A stretch of DNA of 64,000 nucleotides from Dietzia sp. NCCP-2495 (GTDB lineage Bacteria; Actinomycetota; Actinomycetes; Mycobacteriales; Mycobacteriaceae), in assembly GCF_026011735.1 (NCBI RefSeq), contig NZ_BRVN01000014.1, positions 16,020-80,019 of the forward strand, read 5' to 3'. The position numbers and the translations under genes were made by a program. Shown piece by piece: positions 43,832 through 50,852 of this stretch; position 1 is the stretch's first letter, and every line of letters starts with the position of its first letter. The notes under the pieces were generated by a model, which saw only the letters and a list, made by a program, of their open reading frames with translations, did no database searches and was not told the origin of the DNA.

Positions 43832-44683
43832 TCAGGCCAGGCCGGCGGCGCGGAGGTACTCGAGGGTGTTCTCGTGGGCTCGTCGGCGTTCCGGATCGAG
43901 CTCGGCGATCGGGGCACCGGACGAGCCACCCGCGCCGCGGTGGGCCAGGACGTCCACCGGGGTGTTCACGTACTCCGCCCGCGGGTCCAGGGGGTGGGCG
44001 GCGTTGGCGATCAGGGCGATCACCGGCATCTCGGTGACGATCGAGACGGTGGCGCCGGGCCCCGCGGACCCCGTGAACTCCGGTCGCCCGTCGGCGGTGA
44101 TGTTCACGCCCTGGAAGAACGACAGCGCGGGCGGGATGTCCCGGCGGTTGAGGCCGTACTTCAGGCCGGCCACGGTGAGCAGCTCGCGGCCAGCGGGGCT
44201 CGGCCCGTGGACCTGGCCGTCGCCGTAGCGTTCCTCGTTGCGGGCCCGGCTGCTGGGGCCGTACAGGCCGTCGTGACGGCCCGACGTGTCCTCCAGCACG
44301 GTGGCCAGCGCGCGACCGGACGCCGAGAGCAGCACCTGCCCCACCGCGCTGTACACCTGCCACTGGATCTTCATGGTGTCGGCCACGTTGAGCCGCTCGG
44401 CGGTGTCCGCCGCGTTGTACAGGACGACCGAGGCGCACGCGTCGCCCTCGACGTCGGTCAGTCGCAGGACCGTGCCCCGGTCGAGCAGCCGGTGCGAGTA
44501 GTTCCCGCCGGCGATCCGCTCGGCCCACACGATGTCGAGCGGGCCGCCGTCGGCGTCCGTGGTCTGCACCTGCGTCGACGGGACCGTGGGCCGCGCGTCG
44601 ACCACGGTGCCCTCCTGCGCCCGCGCGTGATCGCGGGCGGCGCTGGTGGTCGCGGTCGACGAGCCCGCCTGTGTTGTCGTCAT
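43832..44683 (-). CDS. DUF1989 protein UAAP1 (carboxyguanidine deiminase subunit, CgdA-like)
   Basis: A 283-residue partner of UAAP2: WAERIAGGNYSHRLLDRGTV, DVEGDACASVVLYNAADTAE, RLNVADTMKIQWQVYSAVGQ and a C-terminal FFQGVNITADGRPEFTGSAG. The two differ in length but share the DUF1989 fold. First gene of the leftward carboxylase operon; its start is 15 bases from the proposed operator at 44699-44731, so the operator probably overlaps the promoter or 5' leader. GGAGGGCACGGAG precedes the ATG. Confidence 0.85.
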   Translation of the reverse strand: MTTTQAGSSTATTSAARDHARAQEGTVVDARPTVPSTQVQTTDADGGPLDIVWAERIAGGNYSHRLLDRGTVLRLTDVEGDACASVVLYNAADTAERLNVADTMKIQWQVYSAVGQVLLSASGRALATVLEDTSGRHDGLYGPSSRARNEERYGDGQVHGPSPAGRELLTVAGLKYGLNRRDIPPALSFFQGVNITADGRPEFTGSAGPGATVSIVTEMPVIALIANAAHPLDPRAEYVNTPVDVLAHRGAGGSSGAPIAELDPERRRAHENTLEYLRAAGLA

Positions 44684-44698
44684 CTCCGTGCCCTCCTA

Positions 44699-44731
44699 CT
44701 GTTTTCTATCGGTTGATCTAAAGTGAAACAG
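44699..44731. promoter_or_regulatory. Box A: proposed TetR operator between UAAP1 and tetR
   Basis: CTGTTT (44699-44704) and AAACAG (44726-44731) form inverted ends around a core containing TCGGTTGATC (44709-44718). The same core, in the form CTGTTTCC-N2-TCGGTTGATC, recurs on the minus strand at 48880-48861 before the second operon. About 20 of the first 24 positions are identical between the two sites. Confidence 0.65.
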
Positions 44732-44831
44732 CGGCGTGTTGCGCCACCGTTGGGCCGCAGTTTCGTACGTGTTACGTCGCGCCCCACGGCCGCTGCCGTG
44801 GCCGCGACCAGGCGATTGCTACTCTCGGCGG

Positions 44832-45512
44832 GTGACCAAGTACCGCGGGCGGCCCCGCCGCAACCCCGGGTCGCCGACCGGGCTCGGCAGCGAGGCGGAC
44901 ATCCTGCACGCCGCCGGGGAGCTGTTCGTCACCCGGGGATTCGGTCGCACCAGCACCCGCGCGATCGCCGAGGGCGCCGGCCTGCAGCAGGCCAGCGTCT
45001 ACCACTGGTTCGGATCCAAGGACGCGATCCTCCTGCGGCTGGTGCTGGGCACCGTCGTCCCCTCCCGCCACGTCGCGGACGAGTTGGTGGGTTCCGGGTC
45101 CCCCGCGCACGTCCTGCTGTGGGCCCTGGCGTACTCGGACGCCACGGTCCTGTGCGAGGACCCGCAGAACCTGGGGGTGCTGTACTTCGATCCGGAGCTC
45201 GACGGCGACCGCTTCCGCGAGTTCCACGAGGTGCGAGTCCGTCTGCACGACTGCTACCGGGTCCTGCTCGACCGGACGACGGGCGCCACGGCCACCGAGG
45301 TGGACGTGGCGATGGTGGTGGGCCTGGTGGAGAACGTCATCACCTACCGACGGCGCTCGCCCTCGCCGATCCCCGCGGACACGCCCGAGCGCATCGCCGA
45401 CGCAGTGCTGACGCTGGCGCGGGTCCCCCACCTGGTCACCGATGAGACGCGGGCCCGGGGAGTCGAGGTGCTCGCTGCTCTCGACTCCCCGGGCCCGGGG
45501 TCTGCCCGCTGA
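44832..45512 (+). CDS. TetR family regulator of the guanidine/urea cluster
   Basis: A 226-residue regulator. The N-terminal helix-turn-helix reads ILHAAGELFVTRGFGRTSTR, AIAEGAGLQQASVYHWFGSK; the rest is the helical ligand domain. The GTG start at 44832 comes about seven bases after TACTCT, so the mRNA may be leaderless. It lies between two leftward operons whose control regions share the same box, which marks it as the likely local repressor. Its 3' end contains a large perfect hairpin shared with the convergent symporter gene. Confidence 0.88.
   Translation: MTKYRGRPRRNPGSPTGLGSEADILHAAGELFVTRGFGRTSTRAIAEGAGLQQASVYHWFGSKDAILLRLVLGTVVPSRHVADELVGSGSPAHVLLWALAYSDATVLCEDPQNLGVLYFDPELDGDRFREFHEVRVRLHDCYRVLLDRTTGATATEVDVAMVVGLVENVITYRRRSPSPIPADTPERIADAVLTLARVPHLVTDETRARGVEVLAALDSPGPGSAR
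45451..45496. terminator. 17-bp perfect hairpin inside the tetR 3' end
   Basis: GGGCCCGGGGAGTCGAG (45451-45467) pairs with 45480-45496 around a 12-base loop, all inside the tetR coding region (stop at 45512) and just before the convergent symporter stop (45542). It probably terminates one or both transcripts. Confidence 0.65.
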
Positions 45513-45541
45513 CGCCGACCAGGGCCGACGGGCGGGGCGGG

Positions 45542-47080
45542 TCAGGCTCTCGCGGCGACCTCCGCGGTCGGGCGGGCCGCGGTGTCCTCCGCGAGGGTGG
45601 CCTCCGCGAGGGCCGCGGTGTCTGGCGTCCGCGGCTGCTCCGGTCCGACGGGCGCCGCCCCGGGTCCCGCGGTCCGCGTGTCATAGGCGGCCACGGCCAC
45701 GTAGACCACGAGTGACACCCCGGCGGCGAGGAACGTCGTCCAGCCGTCCACGCTCTGGGTCACCACGTCGTTGGGGACGTAGGCCAGCGTGTTCTCCACG
45801 CCGTAGATGGTGGGGGTGAACACGAAGAAGCCCAGCCGCACCCCGAGCCCCAGGATGGTCGAGATCACCAGCGCCCTCGTACTGACCAGCCGCGTCCACA
45901 GCGACAGGACGAACGGCGCCACGATACTCGCGCACAGCAGGTCGAAGGTCAGCGTGAGCAGGATGCCCGTGTGGTTGACCCGCAGTGCCACCAGGACCCC
46001 GATCGCGGCGACGGGCACCATGGCCAGGCGGGAGGCCTGGAGCACGCTCACCGGTAGCGTCCGAGTGTGCAGCACGGTGCCCACCACGATGGACGAGGAC
46101 GCCAGGAGGATTCCGCTCACCGTGGTGAGCGAGGCCGCCAGCAGACCCGAGACGACCAACATCGCCACCGGCGTGGGCACCTGCCCGGCCAGGAGCTGGA
46201 AGAGGATCGGCGCGTCGGTGGCGCCGTCGCCGAGCAGGCCGACCCCGGTCACCGCCACGGCGGCGAGCGGGACACACAGGATCACCGTTCCGGCTGCGGC
46301 GATCAGGCTCGCCGCCCGGGCGCCGCGGGCGTTCCGGGAGGAGGACACCCGCTGGAAGACGTCGATGGCCACCAGGTTGCCGAAGCCCAGCGCGAACAGC
46401 GTCGCCCAGTTGATCACCGAACCCGCTGCCTGGTCGGTCACCTGCTCGAGGTCCGCGATGCCGAGCCCGGCCGGGGCGCTGTACCCGGGGCCGAGGAACA
46501 ACCACAGCGAGATCCCGACGAACCCGACCACCATGATCGCCATGACGAACACGCCCGTGTACACCGACGCGAACATCCCGCCGACCATCGTGTAGGCCAG
46601 GATCGCGACGGTGACGACGACGATCGCCACCCAGTACGGCACGCCCAGGAAGTGGTCCATCATGTGGCCCAGGGCGACGAGGTTGCCCGCCATGAGGATC
46701 CCGAAGCTGGCGACGGTCAGGACGGCGCACAGGATCTCACCGGTCCGTCCGAACCGCCCGCGGAAGTACTCGGGCAGCGAGTACAGCTCGAGTGCGCGGA
46801 CCTTTTTGGCCACGAACAGGCCCATCATGAGGAATGACAGAGCGAGCCCCAGCGGCATCGCCGCCCCGGCCCAGAAGCCGAAGCCGCCGGCCAGGTCCGC
46901 CGCGCCCACGGTCGCGTTGGAGTCGATCACCTGGGACATGAGCAGGACGGCCACCAGGGGCACGGCGAGCGAGCGCCCCGCGACGGCGAAATTGCGGTTC
47001 TCACCCCGGACCCTGCGTGAGGACGACAGGCCCAGGACGACGAGGACGAGGACGGTCGCCCCGATTGCTGCGCTGATCAT
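45542..47080 (-). CDS. Sodium:solute symporter family (SSS) transporter
   Basis: A 512-residue transporter with about 13 membrane helices and the SSS pattern: FAVAGRSLAVPLVAVLLMSQ, EYFRGRFGRTGEILCAVLTV, GGMFASVYTGVFVM and VASGLLAASLTT-like VVSGLLAASLTTVSGILLAS. Family members import urea (DUR3), proline, pantothenate and other solutes with sodium or protons. Last gene of the operon companion protein-dioxygenase-symporter; its ATG overlaps the dioxygenase stop. It probably brings in the nitrogen compound processed by this cluster. Confidence 0.88.
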   Translation of the reverse strand: MISAAIGATVLVLVVLGLSSSRRVRGENRNFAVAGRSLAVPLVAVLLMSQVIDSNATVGAADLAGGFGFWAGAAMPLGLALSFLMMGLFVAKKVRALELYSLPEYFRGRFGRTGEILCAVLTVASFGILMAGNLVALGHMMDHFLGVPYWVAIVVVTVAILAYTMVGGMFASVYTGVFVMAIMVVGFVGISLWLFLGPGYSAPAGLGIADLEQVTDQAAGSVINWATLFALGFGNLVAIDVFQRVSSSRNARGARAASLIAAAGTVILCVPLAAVAVTGVGLLGDGATDAPILFQLLAGQVPTPVAMLVVSGLLAASLTTVSGILLASSSIVVGTVLHTRTLPVSVLQASRLAMVPVAAIGVLVALRVNHTGILLTLTFDLLCASIVAPFVLSLWTRLVSTRALVISTILGLGVRLGFFVFTPTIYGVENTLAYVPNDVVTQSVDGWTTFLAAGVSLVVYVAVAAYDTRTAGPGAAPVGPEQPRTPDTAALAEATLAEDTAARPTAEVAARA

Positions 47081-48126
47081 TTCGATTCTCCAACCAGTGA
47101 GGACTCGCGTCCGAGCGAGTACAGGGGGCGGGCTCCGTCAGGGAGGACGAGGTCACCGGCCTCGATCCGCCTCCTGAGGTAGGCGAAGCTCTGGGCGGTC
47201 TGGGCGAACAGGTGCTCGCCGGCGTGCAGCGGTTCGTAGCGGGCGACGTCGGAGTCGGACACCGTCAGGGGGCTGACCACCGTGTCGTAGTCGACGCTGA
47301 AGAACAGCGGGTACGAGTAACGCTCCTCGGCGACCTTCCGCACCCGGTGGGAGGTGGCCACGAACGCGCCGTTGGTCCACACCTCGAGCAGGTCCCCGAT
47401 GTTGACCACGATCGCGTCCTCCCGGTAGGGGACGTCGATCCAGTCGCCGCGTCCGTTCATCACCTCCAGCCCGGGCGCGGTGGGCTTGAGGAGGGTCAGC
47501 GCCTCGTAGTCGGTGTGCGCCCCGATCCCCGGCCGGTCGCGGGCGTCGGGGTTGTACGGGTAGTGAATGAGCCGCAGCTGCGACGGGGGCTGTGTCACCG
47601 AGCCGAGGAACGTGGCGGGGTCGAGCTCGAGATAGCGCGCGAACGCCGCGAGCAGCCGAGACCCGAGACCGAAGACCTCGTCGTAGTACTCCGTCACCGC
47701 CTCGGCGAATCCCGGCAGGTCGGGCCACTGGTTGGGGCCCAGGAGCGGGTTGCCCGCCAGGTATTCCGGATGGTCGGCGGGCAGGTCGATGGACAGGTCG
47801 TAGGCCTCCTTGAGGTCCGGGGTGGCGCCGGCGAACACCTCCTCCCCGATCGGCACGTAGCCGCGGTGGTTGCTGGAGTTGCCGATGTACACCTCGTGTT
47901 TGACGACGTCGGGCTGGGCGAAGAACCGCTGCGCGGCCTCGTGCAGCGCCCGGAAGGTCTCGTCGGGCACCCCGTGGTTGACCACGAGGAGGAAGCCGAC
48001 CTCCTGCGCGGCCCTGCCGAGCTGCTGCACGGTGTCGGCGCCCGGGCCGGCGGGGTCGTCGAGGTCGGAGAGGTCGATGACGGGGATCGCGTCGAAGTCG
48101 GGGGCGGAACGGCCGGGGTCAGTCAT
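47077..48126 (-). CDS. 2-oxoglutarate/Fe(II) dioxygenase, isopenicillin-N-synthase-like family
   Basis: A 349-residue non-heme iron oxygenase. N-terminal domain IPVIDLSDLDDP and GFLLVVNHGVPDETFRAL; iron ligands His and Asp in GIGAHTDYEALTLL (about residue 203), distal His in VATSHRVRKVAEERYS (about 260) with the co-substrate Arg region YSYPLFFSVDYD. Relatives in plants and bacteria (2-ODD-C23, ethylene-forming enzyme) hydroxylate homoarginine or arginine and release guanidine. Its place beside a guanidine/urea carboxylase cluster suggests that role here. Overlaps both neighbours, so it is translated with them. Confidence 0.88.
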   Translation of the reverse strand: MTDPGRSAPDFDAIPVIDLSDLDDPAGPGADTVQQLGRAAQEVGFLLVVNHGVPDETFRALHEAAQRFFAQPDVVKHEVYIGNSSNHRGYVPIGEEVFAGATPDLKEAYDLSIDLPADHPEYLAGNPLLGPNQWPDLPGFAEAVTEYYDEVFGLGSRLLAAFARYLELDPATFLGSVTQPPSQLRLIHYPYNPDARDRPGIGAHTDYEALTLLKPTAPGLEVMNGRGDWIDVPYREDAIVVNIGDLLEVWTNGAFVATSHRVRKVAEERYSYPLFFSVDYDTVVSPLTVSDSDVARYEPLHAGEHLFAQTAQSFAYLRRRIEAGDLVLPDGARPLYSLGRESSLVGESK

Positions 48127-48844
48127 CCTGGGCTCCTTGGTGAACGGGGTGGAAGTAGAGAGGTTCGGGCGAATTCAGGGCGGTCCGCCAGGCGACGGCG
48201 AAGCCCCCGTCCGGCTGAGGGGAGATCGAGAAGCACGGTGGCTCGGGCGTCGACCACGAGGAGTGCGACGCGCGGCAGTCCGGTCCGTCGCGCGATCCGA
48301 TGTGCACCGAGGCCGGGCGGCCCGCCTCGGTGTCCTCCCCCAGCGCGAGCCCGAAGCGGTCGCCCACGCACACGACCACCGCCCGCACGCCCCGCGGGTC
48401 GATGCCGTAGCACTCCCAGACCGGGCCGGGCGCGTCTGTGCCCCGCTGCCAGAGCTCGACGTATCCGAGGTCGCGGCCCGCCTCCAGCAGTCCCCAGCCG
48501 GGGACCTCGAAGAGCCGGCCCACGTCGGCGGAGCCGAAGGGCTGCCCCGCCGTGATGGCGTGGACCCACTCGACCTCGCCGGTGCCGTTGTCCGTGGAGA
48601 CGAGCTCGCCTGCGAAGCCCATATGGAACGCGTTGCCGCCGATGCCGTCGGCGTTGTCGTCGTCGGGGTGGGCGTCGGCGGGGTGGGCGTCGGCGGGGTG
48701 GGCGTCGGCGTGGAACCGGGCGTCGCAGAAGTAGCGGTGCCCCTGCACCCACCACACCTCGCCCGACCGGTCGGAGGGGGCGTCGCGCGAGTGGAACAGG
48801 CGGCGCCGGTAGGCCGCGGGGGCGGGGCGTGACGCAGTGGCCAT
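48119..48844 (-). CDS. Companion protein of unknown function (HRI1-like beta-barrel pattern)
   Basis: A 241-residue soluble protein. YRRRLFHSRDAP, GEVWWVQGHRYFCDARFH, AFHMGFAGELVSTDNGTGEV, DVGRLFEVPGWGLLEAGRDL and YVELWQRG give a strand-rich pattern that resembles the HRI1/lipocalin-like family; this is from memory and uncertain. Residues about 48-62 are a tandem repeat, AHPADAHPADAHPDD, caused by a 15-base DNA repeat at about 48665-48711. First gene of the second leftward operon; GGAGGAG precedes the ATG, and Box B lies 17 bases upstream. Confidence 0.7.
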   Translation of the reverse strand: MATASRPAPAAYRRRLFHSRDAPSDRSGEVWWVQGHRYFCDARFHADAHPADAHPADAHPDDDNADGIGGNAFHMGFAGELVSTDNGTGEVEWVHAITAGQPFGSADVGRLFEVPGWGLLEAGRDLGYVELWQRGTDAPGPVWECYGIDPRGVRAVVVCVGDRFGLALGEDTEAGRPASVHIGSRDGPDCRASHSSWSTPEPPCFSISPQPDGGFAVAWRTALNSPEPLYFHPVHQGAQDD

Positions 48845-48860
48845 GTGACTCCTCCATTTC

Positions 48861-48910
48861 GATCAACCGAACGGAAACAGTCAAACGCCGGTCTGTTTCG
48901 GCCCTGTTTC
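48861..48910 (-). promoter_or_regulatory. Box B: second copy of the shared operator, with extra CTGTTT half-sites
   Basis: On the minus strand 48880-48861 reads CTGTTTCCGTTCGGTTGATC, matching Box A at 44699. Two more CTGTTTCG half-sites follow on the plus strand at 48893-48900 and 48904-48911, and AAACAG-N12-CTGTTT forms a dyad (48875-48898). TTGACT lies within the site on the minus strand (about 48884-48879) as a possible -35. Confidence 0.65.
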
Positions 48911-48911
48911 G

Positions 48912-49429
48912 TCGGCGTCAAAGGAAGCAAAAATGGGCGGCTGCCTCTGCTCGGGCAAAAGGAAGGAGAACTGTCAGGCCCGGTTGCGGCGCGAATGACC
49001 GGGACGACGCCACCGGGAACTGCTGCACGACCAGACGAGTGGGTGGGTCACGTCCCCGGAGTGGCCGGGTGTTCGCCGCCTCGGCGCGAGGTCGGAACTG
49101 GACGACGACGGCATCGCTCGCCCGCGCCGTCGGATACTCGCTCGGGATTCGGCGTCCACGTGCATTTCCGGCGGACAGCCTCGATTGACGGCATCGGCGC
49201 AGGGCGGACTATCGGGTGAACTCGCGTGACGGCCGTGGCCGCGGTCCCAGTGAAAGGTGGCACGCGCCTGCGTGGCACGCGTTGGATTTAAACCCGGAGG
49301 CCCCGGCACCAGAACAGTTTTGAAATCTTCATGCTGTTAACGCATGGCGTGACGGTCTCGATGTCTCTTATAGACATGTAGAGCAGATCAGGCTTTCGTG
49401 TCTGTCGGCACCGGTGGTCTCGTCCGTGC
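48912..49429. other. Intergenic region without a convincing gene
   Basis: About 520 bases with only shadow-like open frames. It contains the dyad ATGTCT-CTTAT-AGACAT (49361-49377), and a GC drop around 49310-49390. It separates the guanidine/urea cluster from the membrane-protein group. Confidence 0.5.
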
Positions 49430-49741
49430 TCATGGATGGAATCCACCGATCGCGTAGGCGATCAACAGGGTTACTCCTACTGCGAGGAGGGGCGACGCCA
49501 GTCCCAGAGCGACGCCGGACGCCCGGGGCCATCGCCATGCCAGAAGGTTGGCCAGGATCACGATCCCGATCGGAGCGGCCACCTTCACCTCGCGATAGCT
49601 CTGGCCGTGCTCAAGTGCGGGAAGCATCGCCGCCACGACGAGGGCGAACAGTGGGGTCGCGGCAATCGACGCCCACAGGGCGGTCCGCCACCGGACGATG
49701 CTCGGGTGCGGTCCGGCATGGTCACATCCGGCTACGAACAT
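49430..49741 (-). CDS. Small membrane protein, paralog 1
   Basis: A 103-residue protein with three hydrophobic helices: RWRTALWASIAATPLFALVV, PIGIVILANLLAWRWP and GVALGLASPLLAVGVTLLIA. It is clearly paralogous to the protein at 50086-50400 (shared RWRTA.WA.I.ATPLFA and RWPR.SG.ALG), with a different protein between them. Function unknown. Confidence 0.65.
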   Translation of the reverse strand: MFVAGCDHAGPHPSIVRWRTALWASIAATPLFALVVAAMLPALEHGQSYREVKVAAPIGIVILANLLAWRWPRASGVALGLASPLLAVGVTLLIAYAIGGFHP

Positions 49742-49786
49742 CTACTCCCCCGTTTCTGTGCTGTCATGGATGGAGACGAAGGCGCT

Positions 49787-50089
49787 TCACCAGAAAATCG
49801 AACCCCCGATAAAAATGAAGACGCCGAAGGAGAGCCACAGGGTCGGCGCTGCGAGCGCGAGTCCCAGTGCCACGAGCCGATATCTCCCACGAAAGATCAG
49901 CATCGCGACCAGCGGCATCAATAGCGGGAACCCGATGGCCACCACTGCCTCCAGGCCACGTTCTTGAAGCCCAAAGGGATCGGTGCCGTAGGCGAAAGCG
50001 ACGAGGAGAAGTCCCGCGATGTAGCCCACATAAGCACTCGCCCAGTGCCGCGCTCTGTACGCCTCGTGCCCGACCTCGTTCGTCGTCAT
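49787..50089 (-). CDS. Small membrane protein
   Basis: A 100-residue protein with three helices (WASAYVGYIAGLLLVAFAYG, AVVAIGFPLLMPLVAMLIF and ALAAPTLWLSFGVFIFIGG). The ATG at 50089 follows GGAGATC and overlaps the stop of the upstream paralog gene by four bases. It is topologically similar to, but not obviously homologous with, its neighbours. Function unknown. Confidence 0.65.
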   Translation of the reverse strand: MTTNEVGHEAYRARHWASAYVGYIAGLLLVAFAYGTDPFGLQERGLEAVVAIGFPLLMPLVAMLIFRGRYRLVALGLALAAPTLWLSFGVFIFIGGSIFW

Positions 50090-50400
50090 GGGATCTCCAC
50101 TTCCGACACGAGTCCGATGATTATCAGCAGCCCTACAGCGATGAAGGGCGCTGAAATCCCGAGTGCGATTCCGGACACCCGAGGCCACCGCCACGAGAGC
50201 AGAGTGGTCAGGATCAGGGCGCCCAAGGACCACAGGACGGACGTCTCAATGATGGTTCGGTTGTGCTCGTGCTCGGGAAGTAGCGCTGCTAACCCGAACG
50301 CGAACAACGGGGTTGCCACAATTGCCGCCCAGAAGGCGGTCCGCCACCGGACGTCGCCCGAACTGGGCGGGGATTGGTCGCTGCTGGTCACTAACGTCAT
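50086..50400 (-). CDS. Small membrane protein, paralog 2
   Basis: A 104-residue paralog of 49430-49741: VRWRTAFWAAIVATPLFAFG, HEHN in the loop where paralog 1 has EHGQ, and RWPRVSGIALGISAPFIAVG. Start MTLVTSSDQ at 50400. First intact gene of the three-gene set; the EspC-like fragment lies directly upstream in another frame. Confidence 0.65.
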   Translation of the reverse strand: MTLVTSSDQSPPSSGDVRWRTAFWAAIVATPLFAFGLAALLPEHEHNRTIIETSVLWSLGALILTTLLSWRWPRVSGIALGISAPFIAVGLLIIIGLVSEVEIP

Positions 50401-50437
50401 CACTTTCAAGATTGCGGTGGGAGCCCGCACGGGAGGT

Positions 50438-50548
50438 GATCGCCCCTCCGGGATCAAGGTTCTCGATCGCGTCTCCGAGCCGAGTCCACGCAGAGCCGAG
50501 CCCACGCAATTGGTCCGAGTTCACATTGAATGTCACCGGTGCAGTCAT
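50438..50548 (-). pseudogene. N-terminal fragment of an EspC/WXG100-like protein
   Basis: A strong GGAGG-type ribosome site precedes an ATG at 50548; the frame reads MTAPVTFNVNSDQLRGLGSA, then WTRLGDAIENLDPGGAI, which resembles the start of EspC-like (DUF2580) proteins secreted by type VII systems. After about 37 residues the frame loses protein character and runs into the next gene, stopping at 50246. It may be the remnant of an ESX substrate whose rest was deleted. Confidence 0.45.
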
Positions 50549-50852
50549 TCCGCCTCCTCACCCGGGCAATCTTCATCCCGGTCATAAAGTTCGACGGGGC
50601 ACCAGCCTCGAATGGTTCCACGGTTCGCAGAATCAACGTTGCAGCTCGTCGCCGAGCAGCGAGCGCGAGCTCACCCAAACAAGCTCGGCGATCACACCGA
50701 TTCGCACTCGCTGTAGTGGCAGTACACCGTCAACACGCGCCACCGCCGACTCGGACACTTGGCCAGCTAAGTCCACATCCCGGGTGCCCTTGCCGGAGCA
50801 TCGGACAGACCAGCACTACGCCGGACGATTTCGCTTTATTCTCTATGCCACC

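Noticed and set aside
44684..44831. Possible guanidine riboswitch before the carboxylase operon
   Set aside because: I looked for the conserved elements of guanidine-I, -II and -III aptamers here and in 48845-49300 and did not find them; the regions instead hold the shared operator-like box.
48829..49219. Overlapping plus-strand frames upstream of the companion gene
   Set aside because: They cover the operator region, have no ribosome site and no protein-like pattern.
49240..49320. tRNA-like stretch with short complementary arms
   Set aside because: No T-loop consensus or anticodon arm could be assembled.
49361..49379. Sequence resembling the 19-base Tn5 mosaic end (16 of 19 positions)
   Set aside because: No transposase and no second end nearby, and the match is largely explained by the local dyad ATGTCT/AGACAT.
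50454..50678. 74-codon minus-strand frame
   Set aside because: Arg-rich with no ribosome site; overlaps the better-supported EspC-like start in another frame.
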